Of a stretch of 64,000 bases of DNA, positions 17,439-25,289 are shown piece after piece. The notes beneath the pieces were generated by a model. It did not search any database, had not been told where the DNA came from, and was given only the letters and a program-made list of their open reading frames with translations. Positions within the stretch are counted from its first letter, which is position 1; the number at the start of each line of letters is the position of its first letter. The stretch is from an uncultured Lachnospiraceae bacterium. Lineage in GTDB: Bacteria > Bacillota > Clostridia > Lachnospirales > Lachnospiraceae. The stretch is from positions 1-64,000 of the forward strand of contig CANREH010000001.1 of the NCBI GenBank assembly GCA_947629585.1. Direction: 5' to 3'. Position numbers and translations under genes: made by a program.

Positions 17439-18176
17439 TTACCGTTCATTTTTTTCAAAAGTACGAAAAGCTTTTCTGATTTCTGATACTTTATCCCCTG
17501 CCGCCTCCATGCAGATTTCTTCTACGGCCTGCTGATATTCCTCCGATAAATTCATAAAGCCCTGGCTCGGCTCATATCCCAGGCGCAGTTTATATTCCAT
17601 ATCCGCCCTGTCCCACGGAAGCTTTAAAACCCTTTTACAGGAATAAAATTCCTTTTTATAAACCCTGCAAAAATAAGAAAATGTAATTTTTTTCCCTATC
17701 ATATCCCGCAATACCATTAAATCTGCCTGAAAATTTTTCCGGCGAAGCGCCGTAAGAATCCCCTGGAAAGAATAAGAAAAAGAATCGGTCAGAATAATTT
17801 TTTTACACTTTTTTTCTTTCAGCAGCTCCCCCGCTTCCCCGTTCCAGGCATAAGAATCCAGGAAATACCAGCGTTTTATGGATATCCCTTCTTCTTTTCT
17901 GCCTGTCTGGAACGGCGCAAGGGAAAGCATGTCCGCAAGGGCTTTTTGCCCGCACAGGATATAGTCGGTTCTCCGGAAGGAGACCACCTGATTCGTCATT
18001 CCCCCGTAGCCTGATACAATTCCGAAAATCTCCCCTCTGCTGCTTGCGTCGATAACCTGAAGGATATGCCCGTTTTTTGCTAAAATACCGGCCGAGGACA
18101 TAATTAAATCAAAACAGCCGTTTCCAATAAAGATACAATCCGGATCTTTTTTTAAATCTGTTTCCGGTTTGGACAA
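17439..18176 (-). CDS. Unknown cytoplasmic protein opening the Tad-like operon
   Basis: 245 residues, no signal or membrane segment. The N terminus (CIFIGNGCFDLIMSSAGILA) followed by LQVIDASSRGEIFGIVSGYGG has the rhythm of a Rossmann or TadZ-receiver-like fold, with no catalytic motif that I recognise. Start is TTG at 18176 with GGGGGTGG 7 nt upstream; the alternative upstream ATG is out of frame. It lies 23 nt before the TadZ-like gene, so it probably partners it. Confidence 0.6.
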   Translation of the reverse strand: MSKPETDLKKDPDCIFIGNGCFDLIMSSAGILAKNGHILQVIDASSRGEIFGIVSGYGGMTNQVVSFRRTDYILCGQKALADMLSLAPFQTGRKEEGISIKRWYFLDSYAWNGEAGELLKEKKCKKIILTDSFSYSFQGILTALRRKNFQADLMVLRDMIGKKITFSYFCRVYKKEFYSCKRVLKLPWDRADMEYKLRLGYEPSQGFMNLSEEYQQAVEEICMEAAGDKVSEIRKAFRTFEKNER

Positions 18177-18234
18177 CGATCGACCACCCCCATAAATAAA
18201 AAATAAAGAAATTGGAACTGCAATTACAAATTAC

Positions 18235-18271
18235 CTGATTTCAGATATCCTGCCCTGACAGGCAGAATCAG
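18235..18271 (-). other. stem-loop in the leader of the Tad-like operon
   Basis: Outer arms CTGATT/AATCAG and inner arms CTGCC/GGCAG around a 6-nt loop lie in the ~150-nt untranslated leader. There is no T tract, so it is not a simple terminator. No riboswitch class was recognised. The remaining leader (18177-18333) is AT-rich and has nothing else I can support. Confidence 0.4.
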
Positions 18272-18333
18272 AAAAAAAGAATCTTAGAAGAATTCCGTGA
18301 TCTGCATTTCAGAATCGTAAGTTGATGTGCTAT

Positions 18334-18362
18334 ACTATATCGTATTTTTTTATATTTGTAAA
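18334..18362 (-). promoter_or_regulatory. sigma-A promoter of the Tad-like operon
   Basis: Minus strand: -35 TTTACA (18362-18357), 17-nt spacer, -10 TATAGT (18339-18334). It is the only good promoter in the 289-nt gap and implies a leader of about 150 nt. Confidence 0.6.
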
Positions 18363-18465
18363 GATTTTATTGATACTTTTTTTATTTTTTTCACCCATTT
18401 TTTAAACAGGAAAAACGCTTTTTCGTATACTTTCCAGCATTTTTCCTGTCTCTTAAGCCATTAAT

Positions 18466-18615
18466 TTAAAATAAAATATTTTTTTTCTGATAAATCAGAC
18501 GGGAACCATTGATGAGCATTAAAACTCCTGTGGTGATTCCTGTAATCAGGATGACTATTCCGAGGATTAAATTACATACCCCGGCTCTTTTCATCGTCTT
18601 ATAAACTCTCTCCAT
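18466..18615 (-). CDS. 49-residue small membrane protein
   Basis: ATG at 18615, stop TAA at 18466. It begins MERVYKTMKRAGVCNLILG, then a strongly hydrophobic helix (about 13-37) and a basic tail ending QKKNILF. A GGGGG Shine-Dalgarno lies 10 nt upstream. It lies 23 nt downstream of pyrE on the same strand and probably shares its transcript. I recall similar unannotated peptides next to pyrE in related bacteria, unchecked. Function unknown. Confidence 0.6.
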   Translation of the reverse strand: MERVYKTMKRAGVCNLILGIVILITGITTGVLMLINGSRLIYQKKNILF

Positions 18616-18638
18616 CTTTTTAACGCCCCCATATTTCC

Positions 18639-19313
18639 TTATTTTGCCCCATACTGTATGTAATATTGATCAATCGCCTGTTTCAGGGTATCATCAATAA
18701 TCACATTTCCCCGATAAGGACGGTTATACAAATGCTCTATCACTTCCGCCATAGTGACGATCGCCGTCGTCCGGATGCCGTAGGTTTCCTCGATTTCTTT
18801 CAGGGCGCTTTGTTCTCCCTGTCCGCGCTCCATGCGGTCTACCGACACCACAAGCCCTGCCACGGTAATATTTCCCTGCGCTTTTAGAATCGGCATTGTC
18901 TCTCCAATGGAAGTGCCTGCCGTAGTAACGTCTTCAATAATAACCACCCTGTCTCCGTCCTGTATCGGGCTTCCCAATAAAATTCCCTTATCGCCGTGAT
19001 CCTTGATTTCCTTACGGTTGGAGCAGAAACGGATATCTTTCCCATATTCCTCGCTGATCGCCATGACTGCCGCCACGCTCAATGGGATTCCCTTGTATGC
19101 CGGTCCGAACAAAATATCAAAATCCAGCCCATACTGATCATGGATAGCCCTGGCATAATAACCTCCCAGCCTGCGAAGCTGCGCCCCGGTGCGGTAAAAG
19201 CCCGTATTGACAAAAAACGGCGTTTTTCTCCCGCTCTTTGTGACAAAATCGCCAAATCTGAGCACATTGCAGTCAATCATAAATTCAATAAATTCTTCTT
19301 TATAACGTTCCAT
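18639..19313 (-). CDS. pyrE: Orotate phosphoribosyltransferase
   Basis: 224 residues from ATG 19313, which has GGAGG 6 nt upstream; a longer frame to 19334 lacks a site. It converts orotate and PRPP to OMP in pyrimidine synthesis. The PRPP motif VVIIEDVTTAGTS, the FFVNTGFYRTG region and FGPAYKGIPLS are intact. It stands apart from other pyr genes in this window. Confidence 0.95.
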   Translation of the reverse strand: MERYKEEFIEFMIDCNVLRFGDFVTKSGRKTPFFVNTGFYRTGAQLRRLGGYYARAIHDQYGLDFDILFGPAYKGIPLSVAAVMAISEEYGKDIRFCSNRKEIKDHGDKGILLGSPIQDGDRVVIIEDVTTAGTSIGETMPILKAQGNITVAGLVVSVDRMERGQGEQSALKEIEETYGIRTTAIVTMAEVIEHLYNRPYRGNVIIDDTLKQAIDQYYIQYGAK

Positions 19314-19363
19314 AGAAAACCTCCTGTCAGACATTCCAGATCCTCTTGCTTAAGTTAAGCCCT

Positions 19364-19392
19364 ATTATATCATAACCTATGATTTCTTTCAA
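19364..19392 (-). promoter_or_regulatory. sigma-A promoter of pyrE
   Basis: Minus strand: -35 TTGAAA (19392-19387), 17-nt spacer, -10 TATAAT (19369-19364), about 45 nt before the start codon. No PyrR-type attenuator was seen in the short leader. Confidence 0.7.
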
Positions 19393-19415
19393 CAAAAACA
19401 GCTTTCTTAAAAAAC

Positions 19416-19703
19416 CTACACAATTTTGAAGTTTTTCCAGTACTCATCGGTGCTTTTATTTACAAACGCCTGATAGAATTTCCTGGCTGTATTTTCACAC
19501 ACTTCTTCCTTTTTTACCCGGATATAGATCTCATCCTCAGAACGGTAACGGATATCCCTGCATTTTTCATGGTTTTTCTCCACCCATTCCCTTGCTTTTT
19601 CCTCCCAGGAAAGAATCGTCTGTTTATCCAGCACATCATCATAAGCATCGACCATCTGAAATTTGACTTCTTCGATATAATCCTCTAAATCCATCTCCAT
19701 CAT
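19416..19703 (-). CDS. Small acidic protein of unknown function
   Basis: 95 residues from ATG 19703 (AAGGGG about 6 nt upstream). A longer frame starting with a GTG overlapping the nadE stop lacks a ribosome site. The product is alpha-helical and charged (MDLEDYIEEVKFQMVDAYDD), without signal, helix or known motif. It lies 38 nt after nadE and is probably co-transcribed. Confidence 0.6.
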   Translation of the reverse strand: MMEMDLEDYIEEVKFQMVDAYDDVLDKQTILSWEEKAREWVEKNHEKCRDIRYRSEDEIYIRVKKEEVCENTARKFYQAFVNKSTDEYWKNFKIV

Positions 19704-19741
19704 ACCATTCCCCTTTCTCCCATAAAATCCTTCCTGCTTTT

Positions 19742-21673
19742 TCACACTGGCTGACAGGTTTCCAGATCCTGTTTCCAGATTTCCCAGACAGCGTCGCTTG
19801 GCATCCTCAAATCCCCGCGCGGCGACACGCAGACGCTTCCGACCTTCGGCCCATCCGGCAGACAGGAACGCTTAAACTGCTGGGAAAAGAAGCGGTAATA
19901 AAATGTCCGAAGCCATTTATAAATTGTCTCTTTCTCATAAACCCCGTCAAAAGCGCCGCAGGCAAGGCGGTATATCTTCGACGGCATCATGCCGAACCGC
20001 AGGCAGTAATATAAATAAAAATCATGCAGCTCATACGGCCCGACCAGATCCTCCGTCTTCTGTGCAATCTCGCCGTTCTCCGGCGGAAGCAGCTCCGGGC
20101 TCACCGGGGTATCCAGGACATCCAGCAGGATTTCCCGTACCTTTTCATCTTCTGAGGTCTGCGCATAGTAAAGCACCAGGTAGCGGACCAGCGTTTTGGG
20201 AACGGAGCTGTTCACGCCATACATGGACATATGATCCCCGTTATAAGTCGCCCAGCCAAGCGCAAGCTCCGACATATCCCCCGTTCCGACCACAAATCCA
20301 TTATTCTTATTGGCAACATTCATAAGCACCAGGGTACGCATTCTCGCCTGTGAATTTTCATATGTGACATCATGGACATCCTTATCCTGTCCGATATCCC
20401 TAAAATGCAGATCCACCGCTTCCTTCACCGGAATCTCCAACAGTGTCGCGCCAAGCCGTTTCGTAAGCTCCACCGCATTATGGTAGGTTCTGTCTGTCGT
20501 GCCAAAACACGGCATTGTCACGGAAATGATCTGTTTTCTGTCAAGCCCCGCCATATCGCACGCCTTCGCCATGACAAGCAGCGCAAGCGTGGAATCCAGC
20601 CCGCCGGAAATTCCGACCACCACACTTTTACAGCCTGTATGCAGCATCCGTTTCTTAAGCCCAAGAGCCTGAATCGTCAAAATCTCCTCACACCGTTTCT
20701 CCCGTTCCTCTTTCTTCGACGGCACAAACGGCTTCTGCGGAAATTTCCTTGTCAATACGGTATCTTCCACAGAAACAGAAAATTCCACGGTCTCATAGCT
20801 TTTCCCATTCCCGTCCGTATGGAAGGTGGTCATTCTCCTCCTGTCGCCTGCAAGCCGCTTCACATCCAGCTCTGTTACGATACAGCCGTTTTTGAAACGC
20901 TCTGCCTCCGCCAGGATGGCGCCGTTTTCACAAATCATGCTGTGTCCGCCAAACACCAGATCCTGCGTGGATTCCCCCTCGCCCGCGCTTGCGTAAAGAT
21001 AGCCGCAAATCAGCCTTGCCGACTGGTTTTTGACTAACTCCCTCCGGTAAGAATCTTTTCCCGTATTATCATCGCTTGCCGTCAGGTTGACAATAACCGT
21101 CGCACCATTGACAGCATGGTATGAGGACGGCGGCACCGGCGTCCACAAATCCTCGCAGAGCTCCGCCGCAACACAGAATTCTTCGATTTCTTTGCAGGAA
21201 AATAACAGGTTTCTCCCAAACGGAACCCGCTCTTTCCCAAACTCCGGAAGCGAAATCCACTGAATCTCATCCTCCCCGGCATAAAAATGGCGCTGCTCAT
21301 AAAATTCCGCATAATTCGGCAGGTATTTTTTCGGGATCAGCCCCAAAAGCTTCCCTCTCTGAAATGCTGCCGCTGCATTATAAAGCTTCCCCTGCCATGC
21401 AAACGGAAGCCCGGCAAATACCAGGGCGTCTATATCCTTCGACGCTTCCACTAACGTTTTCAGCCCTTTTTTTGCCTCCTTCAGTAAAATTTCCTGCAGG
21501 AATAAATCCTGGCAGGTATACCCGGTAATGACAAGTTCCGGGAAAACCAAAAGCTTTACCCCCTGCCTGTCCTGTTCCATCATAATATCCGTAATGTTCT
21601 TTACATTAAATCCACAGTCTGCCACCCGGATATCCGGCGTCGCCGCGCAGACTTTTATAAACCCATCTTTCAT
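19742..21673 (-). CDS. nadE: Glutamine-dependent NAD+ synthetase
   Basis: 643 residues. The N-terminal nitrilase-type glutaminase has its Glu (FPELVITGY), Lys (IPKKYLPNYAEFYEQ) and Cys (VAAELCEDLW); the C-terminal synthetase has the PP-loop SGGLDSTLAL and GTGDMSELALGW. It amidates nicotinic acid adenine dinucleotide with glutamine nitrogen and ATP. Length and domain order match the fused bacterial form. The ATG is preceded only by GGTATGGTGA. A terminator and 6S RNA lie upstream on the same strand. Confidence 0.95.
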   Translation of the reverse strand: MKDGFIKVCAATPDIRVADCGFNVKNITDIMMEQDRQGVKLLVFPELVITGYTCQDLFLQEILLKEAKKGLKTLVEASKDIDALVFAGLPFAWQGKLYNAAAAFQRGKLLGLIPKKYLPNYAEFYEQRHFYAGEDEIQWISLPEFGKERVPFGRNLLFSCKEIEEFCVAAELCEDLWTPVPPSSYHAVNGATVIVNLTASDDNTGKDSYRRELVKNQSARLICGYLYASAGEGESTQDLVFGGHSMICENGAILAEAERFKNGCIVTELDVKRLAGDRRRMTTFHTDGNGKSYETVEFSVSVEDTVLTRKFPQKPFVPSKKEEREKRCEEILTIQALGLKKRMLHTGCKSVVVGISGGLDSTLALLVMAKACDMAGLDRKQIISVTMPCFGTTDRTYHNAVELTKRLGATLLEIPVKEAVDLHFRDIGQDKDVHDVTYENSQARMRTLVLMNVANKNNGFVVGTGDMSELALGWATYNGDHMSMYGVNSSVPKTLVRYLVLYYAQTSEDEKVREILLDVLDTPVSPELLPPENGEIAQKTEDLVGPYELHDFYLYYCLRFGMMPSKIYRLACGAFDGVYEKETIYKWLRTFYYRFFSQQFKRSCLPDGPKVGSVCVSPRGDLRMPSDAVWEIWKQDLETCQPV

Positions 21674-21724
21674 TCACCATACCAAAACCGTCCGTTGCAG
21701 TTTCCTTTCTCTTCTTTATCCACG

Positions 21725-21747
21725 AAAAAGGGCAGCCGTTGCTGCCC
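21725..21747 (-). terminator. intrinsic terminator of the 6S RNA
   Basis: Minus strand: a 7-bp stem GGGCAGC/GCTGCCC with a 4-nt loop followed by five T residues, directly after the 6S-like RNA and before nadE. Confidence 0.8.
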
Positions 21748-21754
21748 TAAATTT

Positions 21755-21991
21755 TCCTTATAAATAAATCCCGGAATGCCGGCTCCTGAATTTTGACTCC
21801 TAGCACGAAGCCAGGTGGGTCACCGCACACAGGTTTCTGCCTTCCACTGCAAAAAAGGAGGCCTGGCATACGCCTGAAAATATAGGAATCCCGTTTAAAG
21901 TAATTGTAGGTTCAAAATATCAGAAGGTATCGTACACCCCAGGAAATATCCATAAACTTTTCTCATGACAAGCGGCAAGCTTGTTTTTCTG
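21755..21991 (-). ncRNA. ssrS: 6S RNA
   Basis: A noncoding transcript of about 235 nt with the 6S layout: a closing stem in which TTTCCTGGGGTGT (about 21953-21941) pairs with GCATTCCGGGA (near 21774-21784), a large A/T-rich central bubble (including TTGAACCTACAATTACTTT), and a long GC-rich terminal arm (GTGCGGTGACCCACC). It has its own consensus promoter and terminator. 6S RNA binds sigma-A RNA polymerase by mimicking an open promoter. Ends are estimated from promoter and terminator. The identification is by recalled consensus and fold; a covariance search would settle it. Confidence 0.8.
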
Positions 21992-21997
21992 GTTTTT

Positions 21998-22026
21998 AGT
22001 ATACATCAAAGCAGGAAAATTATCAA
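21998..22026 (-). promoter_or_regulatory. sigma-A promoter of 6S RNA
   Basis: Minus strand: -35 TTGATA (22026-22021), 17-nt spacer, -10 TATACT (22003-21998). It lies between the histidine kinase stop and the 6S RNA. Confidence 0.75.
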
Positions 22027-22088
22027 GCCATTTATAGTAAATTTGCAACAAATTTTTTTCCTCTGCTTCCAAAATTTGTTATAGATTA

Positions 22089-23624
22089 CTATAAACTGTC
22101 CGGATCAATGGCAGCAAACTCAAACTGGAATTCCGTGCCATGCCCTGCTTCGCTGGATACCTGGATGGTTCCCCCATGCTTCAGGGCAATCTGGCGCGCA
22201 ATCATCAGCCCCAGGCCGCTGCCCTTTGCATTCTGCCGGAGCTTGGACTTATAAAATTTTTCAAAGATATACGGCAGCTCCTCCTTTGAAATCCCGATTC
22301 CTTCATCCCGGATCGAAATATAAATTGTCCCGAAGCTGTCTGCCTTCCCCGGTCCCAGCTCCAGATTGACATAAATCCTGGAACCTTCCCCGGAAAATTT
22401 AACCGCATTGTCAATGATGACCATAAACATCTGGTTTAACCGCTCATAATCGCCCATCATCAGAATAGTGTCCACATTTCTTTTATAAACTATCTCTATC
22501 TGTTTTTCTTCCGCAAGCATACGCGCATTCCGAATCATGTCATGGAACAGAGAAACCATTTCCACCGGCTCTGCATCGATGGAAAAATCCGGGTTCTGCA
22601 TTTTAGACAACAGCAGCAAATCCCCTACCAGCCGCTCCATGCTCTGGCATTCCTTCACCATGCGGTCATAGTAATGATTCACCTTTTCCGGATCGACCAC
22701 GACCCCGTCCCGCAAAGTCTCCGTATAACCGCGCATCACCGTAATCGGTGTTCTCAGCTCATGCGACACATTGGCGAAAAAATCCATCCTCATCTGCTCC
22801 ATATTTTTCCGTTCCTGCTCGATTTCCCCGAGCCGTCCCGCCAAAATATTGACGCTGCCCGCAAGCTCCCCGATTTCGTCTAACCGCTCTACTTTGGTAC
22901 GAAATTCATAGTTTCCATTTGTCAGCTCCACGGCAGCTTTCCGGATTGCAGAAATCGGCCTGGAAATATTTCTCGCAAAAATGATGGAAATCACCATCGC
23001 AATCAGCAGGGACAGGATCACGCTAATCAGGATCATGCGGAGCCCGCGGTTCACGATATCCTGCTGCTGCGTCAGATAATACCGGATGAGCACAGCGCCG
23101 ACCACTTCTCTTCCCTGCCCGTAAACCGGCTTTCCAAGAATCAGCACATTATTGCGGTAAGTCCTCATATAATTGACTTCGTAAACAATCTCCCCGCGGA
23201 AGACCCGATCCAGAATCTCCTCAAAATCGCTCTTAATTAAATTGTCAATATTCTTTACATTGGCGAACCTGGCATCCATAGGATGCTCGGCAGACGGGTT
23301 AGAAAGGATATAAATATCCCCCCGCAACAAAGACTCCAAAACCTCCTGATATGACGCTGCAATATCATAGGCTTCCTGATTCCGGATAAATTCCTCCGTC
23401 CTGTCCACAACCTCGTCAATTTCCCCTTCAATGTCGGCGCGGTACCGCTGGAGGCTGTTCTGCTCATACAGCCTCATAAAAATAGTGCCGATCATCACCG
23501 CCGTCAGGGAAAGCATAATGCCAAAATAAAAATATACCCGCAGAAAAAGGTTCTTAAAGATCAAATGGCTTTTGAAATTCCTCCACCAGCTCTTCCCGCC
23601 CTGTTCCTCATCCGTCATATTCAA
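22089..23624 (-). CDS. Sensor histidine kinase, PhoR/WalK-like
   Basis: 511 residues. Helix 1 at about 32-52, an extracytoplasmic sensor of ~130 residues, helix 2 at about 197-217, HAMP (RNISRPISAIRKAA), the His box SHELRTPITVMRG, then N box (FMVIIDNAVKFS), G1 (DEGIGIS) and G2 (GSGLGLMIA). It autophosphorylates on the His and passes phosphate to the adjacent regulator, whose gene it overlaps by 17 nt. The signal is unknown; a Pho-like box nearby hints at phosphate or cell-envelope sensing. Confidence 0.92.
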   Translation of the reverse strand: MNMTDEEQGGKSWWRNFKSHLIFKNLFLRVYFYFGIMLSLTAVMIGTIFMRLYEQNSLQRYRADIEGEIDEVVDRTEEFIRNQEAYDIAASYQEVLESLLRGDIYILSNPSAEHPMDARFANVKNIDNLIKSDFEEILDRVFRGEIVYEVNYMRTYRNNVLILGKPVYGQGREVVGAVLIRYYLTQQQDIVNRGLRMILISVILSLLIAMVISIIFARNISRPISAIRKAAVELTNGNYEFRTKVERLDEIGELAGSVNILAGRLGEIEQERKNMEQMRMDFFANVSHELRTPITVMRGYTETLRDGVVVDPEKVNHYYDRMVKECQSMERLVGDLLLLSKMQNPDFSIDAEPVEMVSLFHDMIRNARMLAEEKQIEIVYKRNVDTILMMGDYERLNQMFMVIIDNAVKFSGEGSRIYVNLELGPGKADSFGTIYISIRDEGIGISKEELPYIFEKFYKSKLRQNAKGSGLGLMIARQIALKHGGTIQVSSEAGHGTEFQFEFAAIDPDSL

Positions 23625-24306
23625 ATTTATAACCTACCCCCCAGATCGTCTTGATGCACCACTCGGGATGCTCCGCTTTGTCCAGCTTTGCGCGCAGGCG
23701 CTTAATATGGGAATCCACTGTCCGGGCGTCCCCATAATAATCGAAGCCCCATAAACTGTCCAAAAGATTGTCCCTGGTAAACACTTTATTGGGATTCCCC
23801 GCTAACGTCCACATGGTTTCGATCTCTTTTTTAGTCAGGGACATTTTCTTATTATCAATATATAAAGAATACTCGTCCAAATTGATCGTTAAATTGCTTA
23901 CGGTAATCCGGTTTTTGTTTTTATCCTCCTTCTCCTGGGAAGCATTCGTCATACGGCGCAGCACAGCCCGCACTCTTGCCATCACTTCACTTGGGCTGAA
24001 AGGCTTTACAATATAATCATCCGCCCCAATGTCCAGCCCCATAATGCGCTCAAAATCCTCCCCCCGCGCCGTTATCAAAATCACCGGCACATTGGACTTA
24101 CTCCGGATCTTCCTGCATACAGCATAACCGTCCTCCTTTGGCATCATCACATCCAGAAGCACCACGGCAGGCTTGTACTGCTCAAAGTATTCCAGCGCCT
24201 GTTCCCCATCCTGCGCAATCACCGGCTCCATTCCCTCTTTCTTGGAATATGCCGACAAAATATCCGTAATATCAGGATTATCATCTGCAATTAAAATATA
24301 TGCCAT
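23608..24306 (-). CDS. OmpR/PhoB-family response regulator
   Basis: 232 residues. Receiver domain with DDN at 9-11, phospho-accepting Asp in VVLLDVMMP, conserved T (ILITARG) and K (YIVKPFSPSE); C-terminal winged helix ending FTRDNLLDSLWGFDYYGDARTVDSHIKRLRAKL. It is translated first and overlaps the kinase gene. It probably binds the 11-bp repeats upstream. Confidence 0.93.
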   Translation of the reverse strand: MAYILIADDNPDITDILSAYSKKEGMEPVIAQDGEQALEYFEQYKPAVVLLDVMMPKEDGYAVCRKIRSKSNVPVILITARGEDFERIMGLDIGADDYIVKPFSPSEVMARVRAVLRRMTNASQEKEDKNKNRITVSNLTINLDEYSLYIDNKKMSLTKKEIETMWTLAGNPNKVFTRDNLLDSLWGFDYYGDARTVDSHIKRLRAKLDKAEHPEWCIKTIWGVGYKFEYDG

Positions 24307-24356
24307 AGCATTTTCACTCCTTCTCGCGAAACCAGTCGTTTCCTTCCATCGTTTTT

Positions 24357-24385
24357 ATTATAATAAACTTCATCTTCTTAAGCAA
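24357..24385 (-). promoter_or_regulatory. sigma-A promoter of the two-component operon
   Basis: Minus strand: -35 TTGCTT (24385-24380), 17-nt spacer, -10 TATAAT (24362-24357). Confidence 0.6.
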
Positions 24386-24441
24386 GTTTTTTCTGTAACA
24401 ATTCTTACATAGATTTAATCCATTTCTGACATAATTATGCC

Positions 24442-24480
24442 ATAACATTTCGTTAACATATCTTTAACAAATTTTGACTT
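24442..24480 (+). promoter_or_regulatory. Pho-box-like array of 11-bp direct repeats
   Basis: Hexamers ATAACA, TTAACA, TTAACA and TTGACT start exactly 11 bp apart (24442, 24453, 24464, 24475), matching the TTAACA-N5 spacing of Bacillus PhoP boxes. Weaker units at 24395, 24406 and 24428 keep the same period. They lie between the regulator gene and the divergent Ig-like gene, so either or both may be targets. Confidence 0.55.
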
Positions 24481-24515
24481 ACATAATTTCCTAAAAAAAG
24501 AAATGAGGTGTTATT

Positions 24516-25232
24516 ATGAAAAAGTCAGTCTTTTTTCATGTAAAAACAGGCGCCGTTCTCTGTGCGTTTTTGTTTGCTGTTTCTCCTGTGACGGGGAACA
24601 GCCCTGCCTCTTTTTCAGGGATTGTCGCAGAAGCAAAGGAAACCGATTCTTCTGCCATCAGCCTGAATGCTAACACAGCAAAAATCATCATTGATGATTC
24701 TTATACATTGCGGGTATACAACACGAAGGAAGATCAGACCATTATCTGCAAGTCCGGCGACAGCGATGTCGTCACTGTCAAAGCCTCCGACAAAAGCTCC
24801 TCTGCCTTTATCTTAAAGGGGAAGAAATGCGGCAAGGCCGAGATCACCATCCGCGTCAAAAAGGGGCTTACTACCGTTGATACCTTAAAATGCAATGTAA
24901 CCGTAGGGCTGCCTGCTATCAGCGTTTCCTTTACAAGGGCAAAGCTCAAGCTTTCCGCCAATGGGGGACGCACTTCTTTAAAGACTATTTTAAAGCCGAG
25001 CGATACTGTCGAAGAACCTACCTATGTAAGCTCCGACACGGACATTGCCTATGTTTCCAAAAAAGGAACGGTTATTGCAAAAGCCGTAGGGGAATGTACC
25101 ATCACCGCTTTTATTAATAAGAAGGACGACAATGGAGAATACATATGCGATTCCTGTAAGATTATCGTTACCGAGGAAGAACTTCCGCCGGAACCGATAG
25201 AGGGATCGGAAGAGACCGGAGAGACAGCATAA
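24516..25232 (+). CDS. Exported Ig-like (BIG2-type) protein
   Basis: 238 residues. A signal peptide (MKKSVFFHV..., hydrophobic 14-27) is followed by two BIG2-like beta domains (about 48-130 and 130-222) recognisable by DSDVVTVKASD and DTDIAYVSKKGTVIAKAVGE. The tail is acidic (PPEPIEGSEETGETA), with no sorting signal. It probably sits at the surface or is released. GAGGTG precedes the ATG. It faces the two-component operon and has the Pho-like array as upstream DNA. Confidence 0.8.
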   Translation: MKKSVFFHVKTGAVLCAFLFAVSPVTGNSPASFSGIVAEAKETDSSAISLNANTAKIIIDDSYTLRVYNTKEDQTIICKSGDSDVVTVKASDKSSSAFILKGKKCGKAEITIRVKKGLTTVDTLKCNVTVGLPAISVSFTRAKLKLSANGGRTSLKTILKPSDTVEEPTYVSSDTDIAYVSKKGTVIAKAVGECTITAFINKKDDNGEYICDSCKIIVTEEELPPEPIEGSEETGETA

Positions 25233-25261
25233 AAAAGGGGAACTGAAAAGTTCCCTTTTTT
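25231..25261. terminator. bidirectional intrinsic terminator
   Basis: Stem GGGAACT/AGTTCCC with a GAAA-type loop flanked by A and T tracts, between the Ig-like gene and the convergent AEC transporter gene. Confidence 0.85.
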
Positions 25262-25289
25262 ATGCCTATATCATTTATACCTATCTCAT

